Assembly: GCF_030269925.1 (NCBI RefSeq)
Contig: NC_085127.1
Location: forward strand, 5,277,501 to 5,341,500
DNA length: 64,000 nucleotides
Reading direction: 5' to 3'
From: Bombyx mori
Lineage: Eukaryota > Arthropoda > Insecta > Lepidoptera > Bombycidae
The position numbers and the translations under genes are program-made. Below the pieces are notes generated by a model. That model was not told the DNA's origin. It saw only the letters and a list, made by a program, of their open reading frames with translations, and ran no database searches. Shown here piece after piece: positions 1 to 11,084 of this stretch; position 1 is the stretch's first letter; every line of letters starts with the position of its first letter.

Positions 1-16
1 CTATCTTATATTTTTA

Positions 17-260
17 CCAGTGGTAGGACCTCTTGTGAATCCGCGCGGGTAGGTACCACCACCCTGCCTATTTCTGCCGTGAAGCAGTAATGCGTTTCGG
101 TTTGAAGGGTGGGGCAGCCGTTGTAACTATACTTGAGACCTTAGAAGGTATATCTCAAGGTGGGTGGCGCATTTACGTTGTAGATGTCTATGGGCTCCAG
201 TAACCACTTAACACCAGGTGGGTTGTGAGCTCGTCCGCCTATCTAATCAATAAATAAAAA
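17..260 (+). mobile_element. Bm1 SINE, 5'-truncated
   Basis: Matches the body and 3' end shared by the other Bm1 copies in this window: a 'ggtaggacctcttgtga' box, a 'gtttcggtttgaagggtgg' box, and an A-rich tail after 'ctaatcaataaa'. The tRNA-like head is missing. The family assignment rests on similarity among the copies here and on memory of silkworm Bm1. Confidence 0.85.
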
Positions 261-2290
261 ACCAATAAAAATAAAAACTAGCGTATTTATTGGGCTAGTT
301 CTTCCACTGATAGTTCTAGATAGCTATCCCATACTAGTCAGACATAATTGAATTGCAATGGATACCAAAACGATTTTATTGCGATTACTGGAACTCTGAC
401 ATCAGAACTTCTATAACATTCACTTGGTGGCAGAAGGTTGAGGTTTGAGTTGTATCACTGCCACCATGTAATGTATTTTAACCAAGTACCGTTGACAACT
501 GTTTAATAATAAATATCAAAATACCCTCAACAGTATCTTATAGCGGCTGTTCCTTCCGAATTTGGCCTTCAAAGAGAATCGGAAGTTTTCTTCTGCTTAT
601 TCTTCTAGCCCTTATCCCAGAATAAGGAGTCAGCGCAGCATGTTCTCTTTTCACATTCAGACCTAATATGCGTCGTTTCTGTATGAACACCCTTCTATGC
701 TCCACATACTTCATCGAGACCTTTTTAGAACACTATCTCCTCACAATACAAAGAAAGGGAAGTATAGACATACCAATATTGGTGGTAACGATGAGGCAAA
801 CGATTTTCAGCCATCCGTAAATGTCAGTATCTCTATTGTGTCAATTAATGCAGTTCAGTTTATAATAGCCGAGGGCAGTAATTCATGAATAAGCAAAAAA
901 GTTGATATTTTGTCTCCAGCATTGGTTTGAATTTTTTTGGCGTTTGGTGTTTGGCGAAACATTTACTTTACCTGCCGTAAAATAATAACGAATTGTTAAT
1001 TTAGCGGTATTGTGAGTGTTTGCCCGATGAGAAGTCGTAAGATCAAGACTCTGTACATTGCTTTCTGCTTTTTATAACCCTTATTTTACTGGTTGATAAA
1101 GTGACTATTGTCCAATGAGATTCGGGTTCGATTTTCGATCGAAACCACTTGTTGATTAAATAAATTTGGTCATTTATAGGTTTATTAATAATACAACGAA
1201 AACCCTGGGTGGGTCGTTTATTAAGAAATTTTATTTTTTACCACGTGTGGTTGTTGCGTAAGCTCACGACTCGTTGCCGATTAGGAATGAATTGACATCG
1301 TTGATAGCATGAGCGAATTTGTATTTATGTAAATCACGTGCTCATCTTCTTGTTTAAGACAATTAAAATTACGAAAAATACTACAAATTTGTTCTAATAA
1401 ATGATTTGTATGTTAGACCGAAAACGCAGGCTGTAGATGTAAAATAAGATGTAGATAAAAAATGGATATACAAAATAGTGTTGTGATTCTTTGTTGAGTA
1501 CTGATTATTATATGTACTGGCAAAAATAAATATGTATTTATAGTATAATGTTGATATAGTCTCGGCTAACGCAACGTTACGTAGGTACGCTATTATTAAA
1601 TTTGTTTGCGTGCATTTGTGAATTAGTACGTACTATAATAAAAGTATTATGGATGAACGTCGCATGAATATTGTGTACGATTTTCAATTTAACTTTAATA
1701 ATACATATGTAAATCTAATTAAAATTATTAGTGACGGTAATGATTAATACGTTGTTTATAAACGCTACATTTCCGATTATATTAAATACTAAATAAATTT
1801 CACTGACAATACGTGTTTTTAAAAAAAATCGAAAAAGCATTAAAATGAAACGTGACCCTTGACTTTTGAAGAATTTTAATATACACCGAATTAAATTCAC
1901 GAAATACATCACTTACATTAATATGAAAATTTTCTTTCACGGATACGCGCAATCGTCGCGGGAATTACGAGTTTTTGGCGACATACATATTAAATGGCAA
2001 CGCAAAAATGTGGGCAAATTAAAATGTAAAATTTCGGGCAGTCACGCCTTTGTGTACGGTGAATAAGATAAATGAGCCGGGCTCACTGAAACGTTCGTTT
2101 CGCGTATCACACAAATAAATTAACCGCGCCAAGTACGGGGCTTCAAACCGAAATCGATACGGTATTCTTAATTTTATTTACAAACATTCAGCGAAGCCTT
2201 TAAAGGAGCTGAGAGGATTGTTGAAGATAAAAAGGATCCCGTCCTCGGAAACATATTTTAAATGAACAACGTTTAATTAAGGAAAAGCAA
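261..2290. other. AT-rich noncoding DNA
   Basis: No convincing gene. Short frames are scattered and of low complexity. Around 590-660 the text weakly resembles the 3' part of the RTE-like LINE seen at 19135-19547, minus orientation, but the match is too short to annotate separately. Confidence 0.5.
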
Positions 2291-2727
2291 CAAAGAATTC
2301 AGTTTGAAAATTTTAGTACCTTCGTTTGTATTGTGCGCTAAATATAGAGTTTTTTCTTGTCAGTCGTATACTCTTGGCGGAGTGGTCGTCGCTCCTCCTC
2401 CGTGCGTCGTGTTCCTCAGTGCGGAATACATACGAAAAGGTTTTCTTGGGAAAAATGCTAGTGGTGGGTTCCCACGTGGGTTTTCCACAGCAGAATTTCA
2501 GAGGCGATTTAGTTCCTCTGGGCTACTGAAGCCCTAGTTCGGGTTACTTGACCACCGCCCGTTGCTCGGCATGTATTTACGGCTGGGTAGGTGGCATACC
2601 AACACTAATCCTCTTCATTTCTCATCCGGGCTTGGGACCGGCAATGGCAGAGTTAATGGTCGTGGCTATGCATATCTTATTGCTTGGTTACGGCTCTTGC
2701 GAAGCTTCTCCATCTCTCTCTATTTGT
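2291..2727. other. GC-rich repeat-like segment, unclassified
   Basis: From about 2370 the base composition changes abruptly to GC-rich and stays so up to the poly-T at 2728 where a LINE begins. The short overlapping frames have no recognisable domain. It may be part of the transposon into which the R1-clade pair inserted, or the end of another LINE. I do not recognise it. Confidence 0.35.
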
Positions 2728-3302
2728 GTTTTTTTTGGTCAGGGGGAAATCGCCGGACTTCCGCCCTCCCCTGGGGATGGAGGGCGGGGCATATCAGAGT
2801 CGAACTGACTAAAACCTCCTGTCGCTCAACAACCCACGTCCAAACCTCACATGAGTCAGAACTCTCGTGAAAAGGTAAAGGAGGGAAAGTGAAGCGTTTA
2901 GTGCGGATCGCTTCTCTCCTGTCACCCTGGCGCCATGACCACCAGTCCTCTCGGTTGCCAGGCTATCTGGAGCCCACCTAGATGGCGCCGGTTAGAACGG
3001 GTTATCCTACGGAACACCCCGCTGGGTCAGAACGAGTGTGGGTCGAGGATAGCCGGCCTTTCATCACCCAGATGCGCTTACGTAAAACTTGTGCAGAGCA
3101 GCTTGAACGTCGTCTTCTTAGGTCCCCTTCACCGGTCCCTAGACCGACATGTGAGTGGGACCCGAATCACTTAGAGGGCCAGCGCTTGGGCGAGATCCGC
3201 CTCCATGGCCCCTGTTCGACGGTAGCGGGCTTGTGCGTCTCTCACGTGCCCCGCCGCCTCCTTCTGCGAGATGGTGCACTCGCAGAAGTCGAGCATCGTC
3301 TT

Positions 3303-4250
3303 CTACGAATCGTCGCCGCCGAGAATCAATTCCACAACACTCGGCAACGACAAGTCGTTTCCTATTTTTGCGACAAGGACACGGCGCCACCCCTCCCATG
3401 CGGGGCAGGCGACGAGCGTGTGCTCCGCCGTGTCCAAGTCGCAACCACAATGGTGGCACTCTGCCGTCAGCTCGGCTCCGATCCGGTGCAGGAACTCACC
3501 GAAGCAACCATGCCCAGTGAGCACCTGCGTGAGCCGGAAAGTGAGGCGTCCTCTGTCACGATTCACCCAATTCACAAGAACCGGGCGAATCGCCTCGACG
3601 GTCCTACGACCAGCCGAAGGATCGGCCAGCCGTCTGGACCATGACTCCAGCACGGACCGCCGAGATTGGGCCCTCCGTGCTCTAACCACACTGGGGCTGG
3701 GACGTGCCACGCCCCGTGCACGAAGGTCAGCCCGCCACTGATAGTCAGCGGCGAGCGCCTCCGCTTCCAGAACCCAAGGCGGCGTCCCAGCCAGTACACA
3801 CGCCGCCTCGAAGGAGATGGTGCGATAGCCGCGGATGACCCTGACCGCGATGGTGCGTTGCGGCCGTTGCAGCAGCTTCGCTACCCCCACGGCCAGGGAC
3901 TGGCCCCACACGGGCGCCCCGTATAGGGCCATTGATCGCACCACCCCTGTATAGAGACGGCGCGTCACCTGGTCAGGCCCCCCAACGTTGGGAAGAAGCC
4001 GGCTTAACGCGCCGGCCACCCCCAACAGACGAGGGACCAGATTTTGAAAGTGAGCACGGAAGGTCCAACGACTGTCCAGAATGAGGCCGAGGTACTTCAA
4101 CTGCACCCCGACCCCGATACGGACGCCTCCAACCACGATATGGGCATCGACAGGTGGCACTCTCCGGGGCCTGTGGAACCACATGGCCTCGGATTTACTG
4201 AGCGCCACGTCGAGGCCCAATCTCCTGATTTTGCCGACGACATGCGCCAC
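3303..4250 (-). pseudogene. R1-clade RT thumb region and CCHC finger, broken
   Basis: Continues the reverse transcriptase of the upstream frame (4276-4822) after a frameshift near 4250-4276. It begins around the RT region that follows the YADD motif ('IRRLGLDVALSKSEA') and runs to a C-x2-C-x8-H-x4-C zinc finger ('CHHCGCDLDTAEHTLVAC'). The frame ends at a TAG where related copies read TGG (Ser-Trp-Lys in the 61025 copy, Ser-Trp-Lys at the same place in the 51881 copy), so the stop is a premature nonsense mutation. The typical downstream 'LDFCECTISQKEA' is still encoded after it. Confidence 0.85.
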
Positions 4251-4275
4251 CCCAGCGGTAGCAAGACGGGCAGAC

Positions 4276-4822
4276 TCAGCAAAACTCCCCCCCCCGGGCC
4301 ACGACCAACGTGTCGTCTGCGTAACAGATTACGCTTAGGCCCGGGAGGAGGGCACCCCTCAGTACCCAGTCATACCCGATATTCCACAAAAGAGGGCCGA
4401 GCACCGACCCCTGTGGAACACCGCGCACGACCGGGAACCGGTGCACGATCCCACCGTGTCCGGTACACGTGACCGATCTGTCCTCCAAGTAGGAACCCAC
4501 CAGCCGGCGAAGGTAGGGGGGCACTCCGTGTCGTTCCAGCGCTCCCCTTATCACGGACCAGGGCAGGGTGTTAAAAGCATTGGCGATATCGAGTGACACC
4601 GCCAAAGCCACTCCACCCCCGGAGACGGCCTCCTCCGAGAGGGCCCGCACGCGAAGGATCGCGTCTACCGTTGAGCGGCCCTCTCGGAAGCCATACTGCT
4701 CCGCCGACAGATCGGGTCCCACCCTGACCAGATGCTGGATGATACGGGCCGCCAGAATGCGTTCCAGCAGCTTGCCCACCTCATCCAGCAACACGATGGG
4801 ACGGTACCCGGCGGCAGTATCC
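4276..4822 (-). pseudogene. R1-clade reverse transcriptase core, truncated
   Basis: Encodes RT motifs in order: 'YRPIVLLDE', 'QYGFREGRSTVDA', 'SLDIANAFNTLPW', 'GVPQGSVLGPLLWN' and the catalytic 'CYADDTLV'. An open frame extends beyond 4822 to 4878, but those first residues are antisense to the adjoining inverted 3' UTR and are not RT. The fusion point, visible between 'RSPSP' and 'DTAAGYRP', marks the junction of the two insertions. A frameshift separates this piece from 3303-4250. Confidence 0.85.
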
Positions 4823-5262
4823 GGCGAAGGGGACCTAAGAAGACGACGTGCAAGCTGCTCTGCACGCGTTTTATGCAAGAGCGTCCGGGTGATGGAAGGC
4901 CGGCTATCCTCAACCCACGCTGGTTCTGACCCAGCGGGGTATTCCGAGGGTAGACCATTCTAACCGGCGCCATCTAGGCGGGCTTCGGATAGCCTGCCGA
5001 CCGAGAGGACTGGTGGTCGTGGCGCCGACGACCGCCAGTCCGGCGTCCCGAGGGGGAGGGTGATGGGAGAGATGTGCTTCGCACTAAACGCTTCACATTC
5101 CCCCCTTTGCCTTTTCATGAGTTCTGTCTCATGCGAGGTTTGGATGCTGGTTGTTGAGCGACAGGAGGTTTTAGTCGGTTCAACTCCGACATGCCCCGCC
5201 CTCCATCCCCAGTGGAGGGCGGAAGTCCGGTGATTTCCTCCTGACAAAAAAAAAAAAAAAAA
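4823..5262 (+). mobile_element. R1-clade LINE family X, 3' UTR-only copy
   Basis: A plus-strand copy of the same 3' UTR present in minus orientation at 2728-3130 and in plus orientation at 61195-61648, ending in an 18-base A-run (5245-5262). It has no coding part. It abuts the minus-strand copy exactly, 5' end to 5' end, so the composite has a poly-A/T tail at both outer ends. Confidence 0.85.
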
Positions 5263-6467
5263 ACCTAATGTTTATCTTAAGTAGACTACTGTTCTGCTTA
5301 TTTGTGGCGCAAAATAATGTACTCAAAATATCGGGCATCCGCTTAGCAGTAGGTAAACTTAAAAATCGTTCTAACATCTATACGATCGAGCCCTTGAGGT
5401 AGCGCACTGTACCAATATCGTGACCGTAAAACAAGTGTATAATTTGAATTCGCCAATTCAGCACAGTTTTGGCAAAGTTTCGAGCTTGCATATATAAATG
5501 AGGTCACGACGGTTAAAAGCCTTTAGGGTCGTACGTAATCATTAGCGACGTCATTTGAAAGTTAAATTCGGATCTGTCGTAGCGTGGGATATGCGGGTAA
5601 TCGAGAGAAAGTGTTTCGAATTAAATTATAAATTTCACCGCGGCATATCATACGTCCGGATGTTCCTTTGGATTCAGTAGACTTTGATGGTTTGATTACG
5701 TATCAAGTTTCAACATCGAATCGACATTGAAGTTGGGCACCCTGAGTGGAAACTATTGCCACTCGTTCGAATTCCTGAGTATACTCTGTCCCCATGTATA
5801 TAATCTATATAACCTATGTTTCGACTTTTGGCGGGAATGTGAGGTGTCAAGCTGTATGAATGTCCTCAATTTAGTATAATGAATAATGGTGAATTATTAA
5901 TCGTTTAGTATATCTGAAAATGCACAAACGTACGAAAATGAAATAAAAGCACTGCACTATACTTCTTAGGCTCTTCCAAAGAGTCCACAGAAGTCTCAGT
6001 AAATTTTAGTTATTTTACTGGGACGTTATTTCATTTCGTCTCATTTCATTCCACTCTATGCCAATTTATTACATTTTGAGATGAATAAGCTTCATTTAAT
6101 TTTTCATGATGTATTTTTAATATTGAAGTTTTTTTAAATCTCGCCCATAGCAACAACGGCATTGCAAGAAACCATTTGCCAGACGGAAAAAAAAGAATAA
6201 TTAATATTCGTTTTTTAAATCAAACAAAGTAATTTATTCAATACAAATATTGAAAGTAAACTGAATTAATTGCGAGTCGTAAAACAGTGCTTCCGTTAAA
6301 AGCTTTCCAAGTGTTTCATGTTTTTCATAAAATCGTTTATTTCCCTTGGGCCAAAACTGCCTCGTCTGATTTGATTGGATATTGATTTCAAAACACTTTC
6401 AAGGTAATAACAAAATACAGTGTGCTAAGAGAAAAATGGGAATAAACAACTAGGCAGAAGATAAGAG
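5263..6467. other. AT-rich noncoding DNA
   Basis: No gene, tRNA or recognisable repeat was seen. This is unique-looking AT-rich sequence with scattered short stops in all frames. Confidence 0.5.
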
Positions 6468-6546
6468 GACAAGAATTTTTTTTTTTTTTTTTTTTTTTAT
6501 TGCCTTTGTAGGCAGACGAGCATACGGCCCACCTGATGGTAAGTGG

Positions 6547-9507
6547 TCACCGTCGCTCATGGACGTCAGCAATGCCAGGGGCAGAGCCAAGCCGCTGCCT
6601 ACCATAAAGAACTCTCCGCAAGCCTCGTTTGAAGAAGGACATGTCATAGCGCTCGGAAAACACCGTGGAGGGGAGTTCATTCCAAAGCCGGATGGTACGT
6701 GGCAAAAAAGATCTTTGGAAACGCACTGTCGATGAACGCAGCGGTTCCAGATAATATGGATGAACTCTGCTCCGATGGCGGGAGGTGCGATGATAGAAAG
6801 GAGATGAGGGAATCATCTCGAATAATTCCTCAGAGCATTCCCCATGGACCATGCGGTATAAAACACAGAGAGAACCGAAGTCCCTCCGTAGACCCAGAGG
6901 TTCCAAGCGATCCGCGAGCGCAGGACTATCGACCATCCGAACAGCCCGTTTCTGTATGGAGTCAAATGGAAGTAGCTGGTATTTGGGAGCCCCGGCCCAG
7001 AGGTGAGAGCAGTACTCCACGCGAGGTCGGACCTGCGCTTTATAAAGCGCAAGTCTCTGTCCAGGCGTGAAATACCGCTTCGCTCTGTTGAGAACTCCCA
7101 ACATTTTAGAGGCCAATTTGGCTTTACCTTCCAAATGACTCCGAAACTGGACATCGCTCGAAATATCGACCCCCAGAATCCCGATACTCGCGGAAAGCTG
7201 CAGGGATACTCCTTGAAATTCCGGCGCCATGACAAAAGGGTCCTTCTTCGCAGTGAACGCGCAAACCTGTGTCTTCAATGGGTTGAACTGAACTGAATTC
7301 AGTTCACCCCACTTGGAGACCCGCCCCAGAGAGTTCTCCACTTCAGACACAAGTTTTAATCGCCTCTCGTGTATAACGCTTCGAGAGAGACTCTGATGGC
7401 CGATATATCGCGCATCCCCCGTGCTGTCATCCGCATAGCAATGCATGCCATCAATAGATAGCATGTCATTGATATGCAGTATGAAAAGCGTGGGGGAGAG
7501 CACCGAACCTTGTGGAACACCAGCGTTGATGGTCATGGTATCGGAGCAGCAGCCGTCGACGACAACTGCGATGCTCCGTCCATCCAAAAAGCTAGTGATC
7601 CACTTGCAGAGTCCCTCAGGGATCCCGTATGCTGGAAGCTTCGATAGAAGTGCCCTATGCCAGACCCTGTCAAAGGCCTTCGCGATGTCAAGGCTCACAG
7701 CGAGAGCCTCGCCCTTGCTTTCCAAGGCTTCAGCCCACCTGTGTGTAAGGTATACAAGAAGATCGCCAGCTGAGCGACCATGACGGAAACCGTACTGCCG
7801 GTCACTGATCAGCTGGCGATCCTCAAGATACTTAAGAAGTTGGATGTTTATGATTCGCTCCATCACCTTGGAAAGCAAGGAAGTTATCGCGATAGGTCTG
7901 TAATTCGAGGGGTCCGACCGGTCACCCTTCTTGGGGATAGGGTGGACATGAGCAGTCTTCCATGAAGACGGAACCCTGTTGGTATTGTACGAGAGGCGAT
8001 ATAGACGCGTTAGCGCGGGTGTCAATTCAGGGGCGCATGTTTTTAGAACCACTGCGGGGATGCAATCTGGCCCACTCGACTTATGGACATCAAGAAGCCG
8101 AAGCTCCTGCCTGACCGCACGCTGTGTGATGCGAATCTCAGGCATGGAGCTGTCACACCGGGAGATGTTGGGCGGCGTGGCTCCCCCGTCATCCAAAGTC
8201 GAGTATGAGGCAAAGAGCTTGACCAGAAGGTCAGCCTTCTCCTTCGCACTATGAGCCAGACTGTCATTGGACTTACGCAGTGGTGGAAGGCTTGACCTGC
8301 AGAAGTTACCTTCTGCAGCCTTAGCCAGCGACCAGAAAGCACGGCTCCCAGAGGGATAGCTATTCAGTCGCTCGCCAATTCTGGCAACGTGCTCCGACTT
8401 CGCCTTGGCAATAGCCCTCTTATAGGACCTAGAGGCGGCGTTAAATTTCCGCCTTTTCTCCGAGATATCAGGATCCCGGCATCTCCTAGCAACATTAAAT
8501 GCCACGTATGCAGACCGCTTGAGGCGTGCAGCATCCCTACTGGCTTTATTATACCAGGGTTTGCTGCGACCCCCAACGGGCACCTCAGAAGAAGGAATGA
8601 ATAATTCCATTCCCTGAAGCACCACGTCTTTAAGTCGGTCCGCACAGACGTCAGGATCATCGGAGGAAAAGCAGAGCCGCCCCCATGGGTAGGATGCGTA
8701 AAATTCACGCATTCCATCCCAGTCTGCTGACCTGTACCGCCAAACTCTTCGAAACCCGGTCGTCGTTCGACGACTAGGACGAGAGAGTGGTATGGCAGCA
8801 CGGATAAGGCAGTGATCAGACGATCCAAGTGGAGCGTCGACCACCACACTGTATCCAGCTGGGTGAGTAGTCAGCAGAAGGTCCAACAAAGAAGGCTCGT
8901 GCCCCTCAATGTCTGGGACACGGGTGGGCTGTGTCACCAGTTGTGAGAGGCCGTAGGACAAGGCGAAATCGTAGGCAGCCCGACCCGGGAGGTCAGTGGT
9001 TCTGGACCCCAACCACTCCTGGTGATGAGCGTTAAAGTCACCAAGGACCACCACCTCCGCAGATGGGTACTGCTCAAGCACGCGGTCAGTCCCCTCTTGT
9101 ACATGCTCAAACAGAGCTGACCCCGCATCACTGCTGTGAGACCTGTACAGGCAAGCGTAGACTCGGGTGCAGCCCCCATAGTCCACGCGTAGCCACAAGA
9201 GGGACAGGTCCCGTTGCTCGAGGCCCCGAAGCCGACGACAGCAGACATCCTCCCGGATAAAAACGCACACCCCGGCTTTACGCAGGAAGGTGTGCTCCAA
9301 TACGTAGCCGGGGTATCCGAGGTACGACGTATCGTCTGGGGCAGATATCTGCGTCTCAGTCAGGAAAAAGAGGGCAGGCTGCGCCGTCTCAAGGTGGTGA
9401 TGTACGGCGTCAAGGTTACTGTGTAGGCCCCTGACATTGCTGAAATCCACATTAAACGTGGAATGGGGATCCGCCGAAAAAACTCTTTTTCTTTTGTCGA
9501 CTTTCAT
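6547..9507 (-). CDS. LINE endonuclease-reverse transcriptase, 986 aa
   Basis: Nicks target DNA and copies the element RNA into it. The N-terminal APE-type endonuclease shows Asn24 ('SNVRG'), Glu51 ('TETQ'), 'LGDFNAHH' around residues 155-162 and 'SDHCL' at 230-234. The reverse transcriptase follows: 'NYRPIAITSLLSKVMER' (535-551), 'QYGFRHGRSA' (571-580), 'SLDIAKAFDRVWH' (605-617), 'GVPQGSVLSPTLF' (663-675) and catalytic 'YADD' (691-694). A C-terminal domain of about 250 residues ends in 'RTIRLWNELPS', typical of the jockey/CR1 group. No stop or frameshift interrupts it, and endonuclease and polymerase residues are all present, so it could encode active enzyme. The start Met lies just upstream of the endonuclease, as expected. 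Confidence 0.92.
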   Translation of the reverse strand: MKVDKRKRVFSADPHSTFNVDFSNVRGLHSNLDAVHHHLETAQPALFFLTETQISAPDDTSYLGYPGYVLEHTFLRKAGVCVFIREDVCCRRLRGLEQRDLSLLWLRVDYGGCTRVYACLYRSHSSDAGSALFEHVQEGTDRVLEQYPSAEVVVLGDFNAHHQEWLGSRTTDLPGRAAYDFALSYGLSQLVTQPTRVPDIEGHEPSLLDLLLTTHPAGYSVVVDAPLGSSDHCLIRAAIPLSRPSRRTTTGFRRVWRYRSADWDGMREFYASYPWGRLCFSSDDPDVCADRLKDVVLQGMELFIPSSEVPVGGRSKPWYNKASRDAARLKRSAYVAFNVARRCRDPDISEKRRKFNAASRSYKRAIAKAKSEHVARIGERLNSYPSGSRAFWSLAKAAEGNFCRSSLPPLRKSNDSLAHSAKEKADLLVKLFASYSTLDDGGATPPNISRCDSSMPEIRITQRAVRQELRLLDVHKSSGPDCIPAVVLKTCAPELTPALTRLYRLSYNTNRVPSSWKTAHVHPIPKKGDRSDPSNYRPIAITSLLSKVMERIINIQLLKYLEDRQLISDRQYGFRHGRSAGDLLVYLTHRWAEALESKGEALAVSLDIAKAFDRVWHRALLSKLPAYGIPEGLCKWITSFLDGRSIAVVVDGCCSDTMTINAGVPQGSVLSPTLFILHINDMLSIDGMHCYADDSTGDARYIGHQSLSRSVIHERRLKLVSEVENSLGRVSKWGELNSVQFNPLKTQVCAFTAKKDPFVMAPEFQGVSLQLSASIGILGVDISSDVQFRSHLEGKAKLASKMLGVLNRAKRYFTPGQRLALYKAQVRPRVEYCSHLWAGAPKYQLLPFDSIQKRAVRMVDSPALADRLEPLGLRRDFGSLCVLYRMVHGECSEELFEMIPSSPFYHRTSRHRSRVHPYYLEPLRSSTVRFQRSFLPRTIRLWNELPSTVFSERYDMSFFKRGLRRVLYGRQRLGSAPGIADVHERR

Positions 9508-10160
9508 AATTTTAGTTGGAGAGTAAGGATTTGGAGAGGTAGGATGCTAGAGGTGAGATCAAGGCAATACCTGAATAAAGCGCAGGGCACAATGAACACT
9601 CGATCCGGGGTTGCGCGAGAAGCTGACGCAGGGCATGGAAGGGCCCCCAGTCCACCCTGCATACGATCGCCGGGATCCACTCCGGTCTCCGACTCCGGCA
9701 CGACGACCGCATGGCAGGATTTTACACCGGTTGGCGGGACAGCTTCCTGGGGCGGAGTTTAGTTGTGACACCCAGGTTCAGGTCCCCTACTGACCGGCGG
9801 GCGGCGGCAGGCACCGTTTCACTGGGTCTCCCTATACCCCCGTCAGCAACCCACGCCCCGCGGACTTGCGCGCACGTTTGCTCTGCATGTTCCAAGTATC
9901 ACCAAGACTCACCCCCAACAAGGACGAGGAAAGGAAAGGAATAGAACTGGCTCTCCAACCCACATGCCGGAACACAGCTAGGCTATTTGGCGGCAGACTC
10001 TAGTTGGAGGGTGGTCGCCAGCCAGTCGGACAAGGTCCTACCACCGATTGTGTTTTCGGCTCCCGTTTAGCACCACCCAGGGGTTACTTGTAGGGAATCG
10101 CGGGTTAAACCTACGGAAGCGGGAAGCATCAACCCCCAAAGAATCATTTAGAATCATTTA
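9508..10160 (-). other. 5' UTR of the full-length LINE
   Basis: GC-rich leader between the TSD and the EN-RT start. Several overlapping frames of 60-100 codons exist on both strands, but none shows CCHC knuckles or another gag feature. The outer end has a short 'gaatcattta' repeat (two full units at 10141-10160). It probably contains the internal promoter that complete LINEs need, but I cannot point to a specific motif. Confidence 0.6.
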
Positions 10161-10360
10161 GACAAGAATCATTTACAAATATTTATTTAAAAATAAGCAA
10201 AAACGAATATCTTATTAACGTTTTCTTCTGTGTTATCAGCCGAGTCTCCCTTCGTTTTTCGGCTTAATACCTATTGATGAGCTTTGAGTGTTATGAATTA
10301 TGTTTTATTTTTGTCTAAATTAGTTTTAAAATATTTTTGTATTTTATTTAATTTGTTACT

Positions 10361-10550
10361 AAGACGAGCTCACCGACCATCTTGTATTAAGTGCTTACTG
10401 GAGCCCATAGTCATTAACAGCATAGATGCTGCCACGTCAAAAGTGGGCACATTGAGACATAAGTTTTAAGTTTTTTTTCTACAGTACAATGACTGCCCCA
10501 CCCTTTAAACCGAATTACATTAGTGCTTTGCGGAAGAAATAAGGAGATTG
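10361..10550 (-). mobile_element. Diverged Bm1 SINE fragment
   Basis: Retains 'gacgagctcac', 'ttactggagcccatag' and 'tgccccaccctttaaaccga' in the order expected for reverse-oriented Bm1, with many substitutions. An old copy next to a younger full-length one. Confidence 0.65.
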
Positions 10551-10561
10551 TATACTTGTAG

Positions 10562-10975
10562 TGTTGCTTAGATGGTGGACGAGCTCACAGCCCACCTGAT
10601 CACTGGAGCTCATAGACATCTACAACGTAAATGCGCCACCCGCCTTGAGGTATAAGTTCTAAGGTCTCAGCATAGCTACAACGGCTACACCACCCTTCGA
10701 ACCGCATTACTGTTTCACGGCAGAAATAGGTAGGGTGGTGGTACCTACCCGTGCGGACTCACAAGAGGTCCTACCACCAGTAATTACGCAAATTACAATT
10801 TTGCGGGTTTGATTTTTATTACACGTTGTTATTCCTTCACCGTGGAAGTCAATCGTGAACATTTGTTAAGTACGTATTTCGTTAGAAAAATTGGTATCCG
10901 CCTGAGATTCGAACACCGTTGCATCGCTAGATACGAATGCACCGGAAGTCTTATCCTGTAGGCCACGAAGACTTC
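10562..10975 (-). mobile_element. Bm1 SINE, near full length
   Basis: One of the most complete copies here, about 410 bases on the minus strand. It begins (at the 10975 side) with a tRNA-derived head resembling A and B boxes, passes through a linker containing 'gattttta', the conserved body, and a tail at 'attgct'. The head shows a B-box-like 'ggtgttcgaatctc' when read in the minus direction. Such heads carry the RNA polymerase III promoter in SINEs; that role is inferred from the family. Confidence 0.85.
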
Positions 10976-11084
10976 AAATTCCATGATGCCAGGCGGACCA
11001 ATGGGTCATTCGAGTTATAAAATTATTAGATTGCATTCAATTTAAAAACATTAACGTATTAACTGACATATATTTATTTTTTTC

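Larger units (their letters stand above)
2728..4822 (-). mobile_element. R1-clade LINE (family X), 5'-truncated
   Basis: The minus strand reads a reverse transcriptase, a CCHC zinc finger and about 0.5 kb of 3' UTR, ending in an A-run (T-run at 2728-2735 on the plus strand). The 5' end stops abruptly at about 4822 inside the RT, where the sequence switches to an oppositely oriented 3' UTR of the same family. The RT is of the R1/TRAS/SART type, which normally carries an APE-type endonuclease upstream; that part is absent. The reading frame is broken, so this copy is dead. Confidence 0.85.
6477..10160 (-). mobile_element. Full-length jockey/CR1-type LINE
   Basis: The element reads on the minus strand from about 10160 (5') to an A-tail (T-run 6477-6499 on the plus strand). 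It is flanked by the 9-bp direct repeat 'gacaagaat' at 6468-6476 and 10161-10169, a typical TSD from target-primed reverse transcription. Layout: 5' UTR of about 650 bases, one long EN-RT frame (6547-9507), and a very short 3' UTR of about 50 bases before the tail. No gag-like ORF1 with zinc knuckles was found. The same 3' end recurs in truncated copies at 11085, 12675, 45430 and 46530. The intact frame and exact TSD suggest a young insertion. Confidence 0.88.

Noticed and set aside
2982..3644. 220-codon plus-strand frame
   Set aside because: Antisense to the LINE 3' UTR and RT; no motif.
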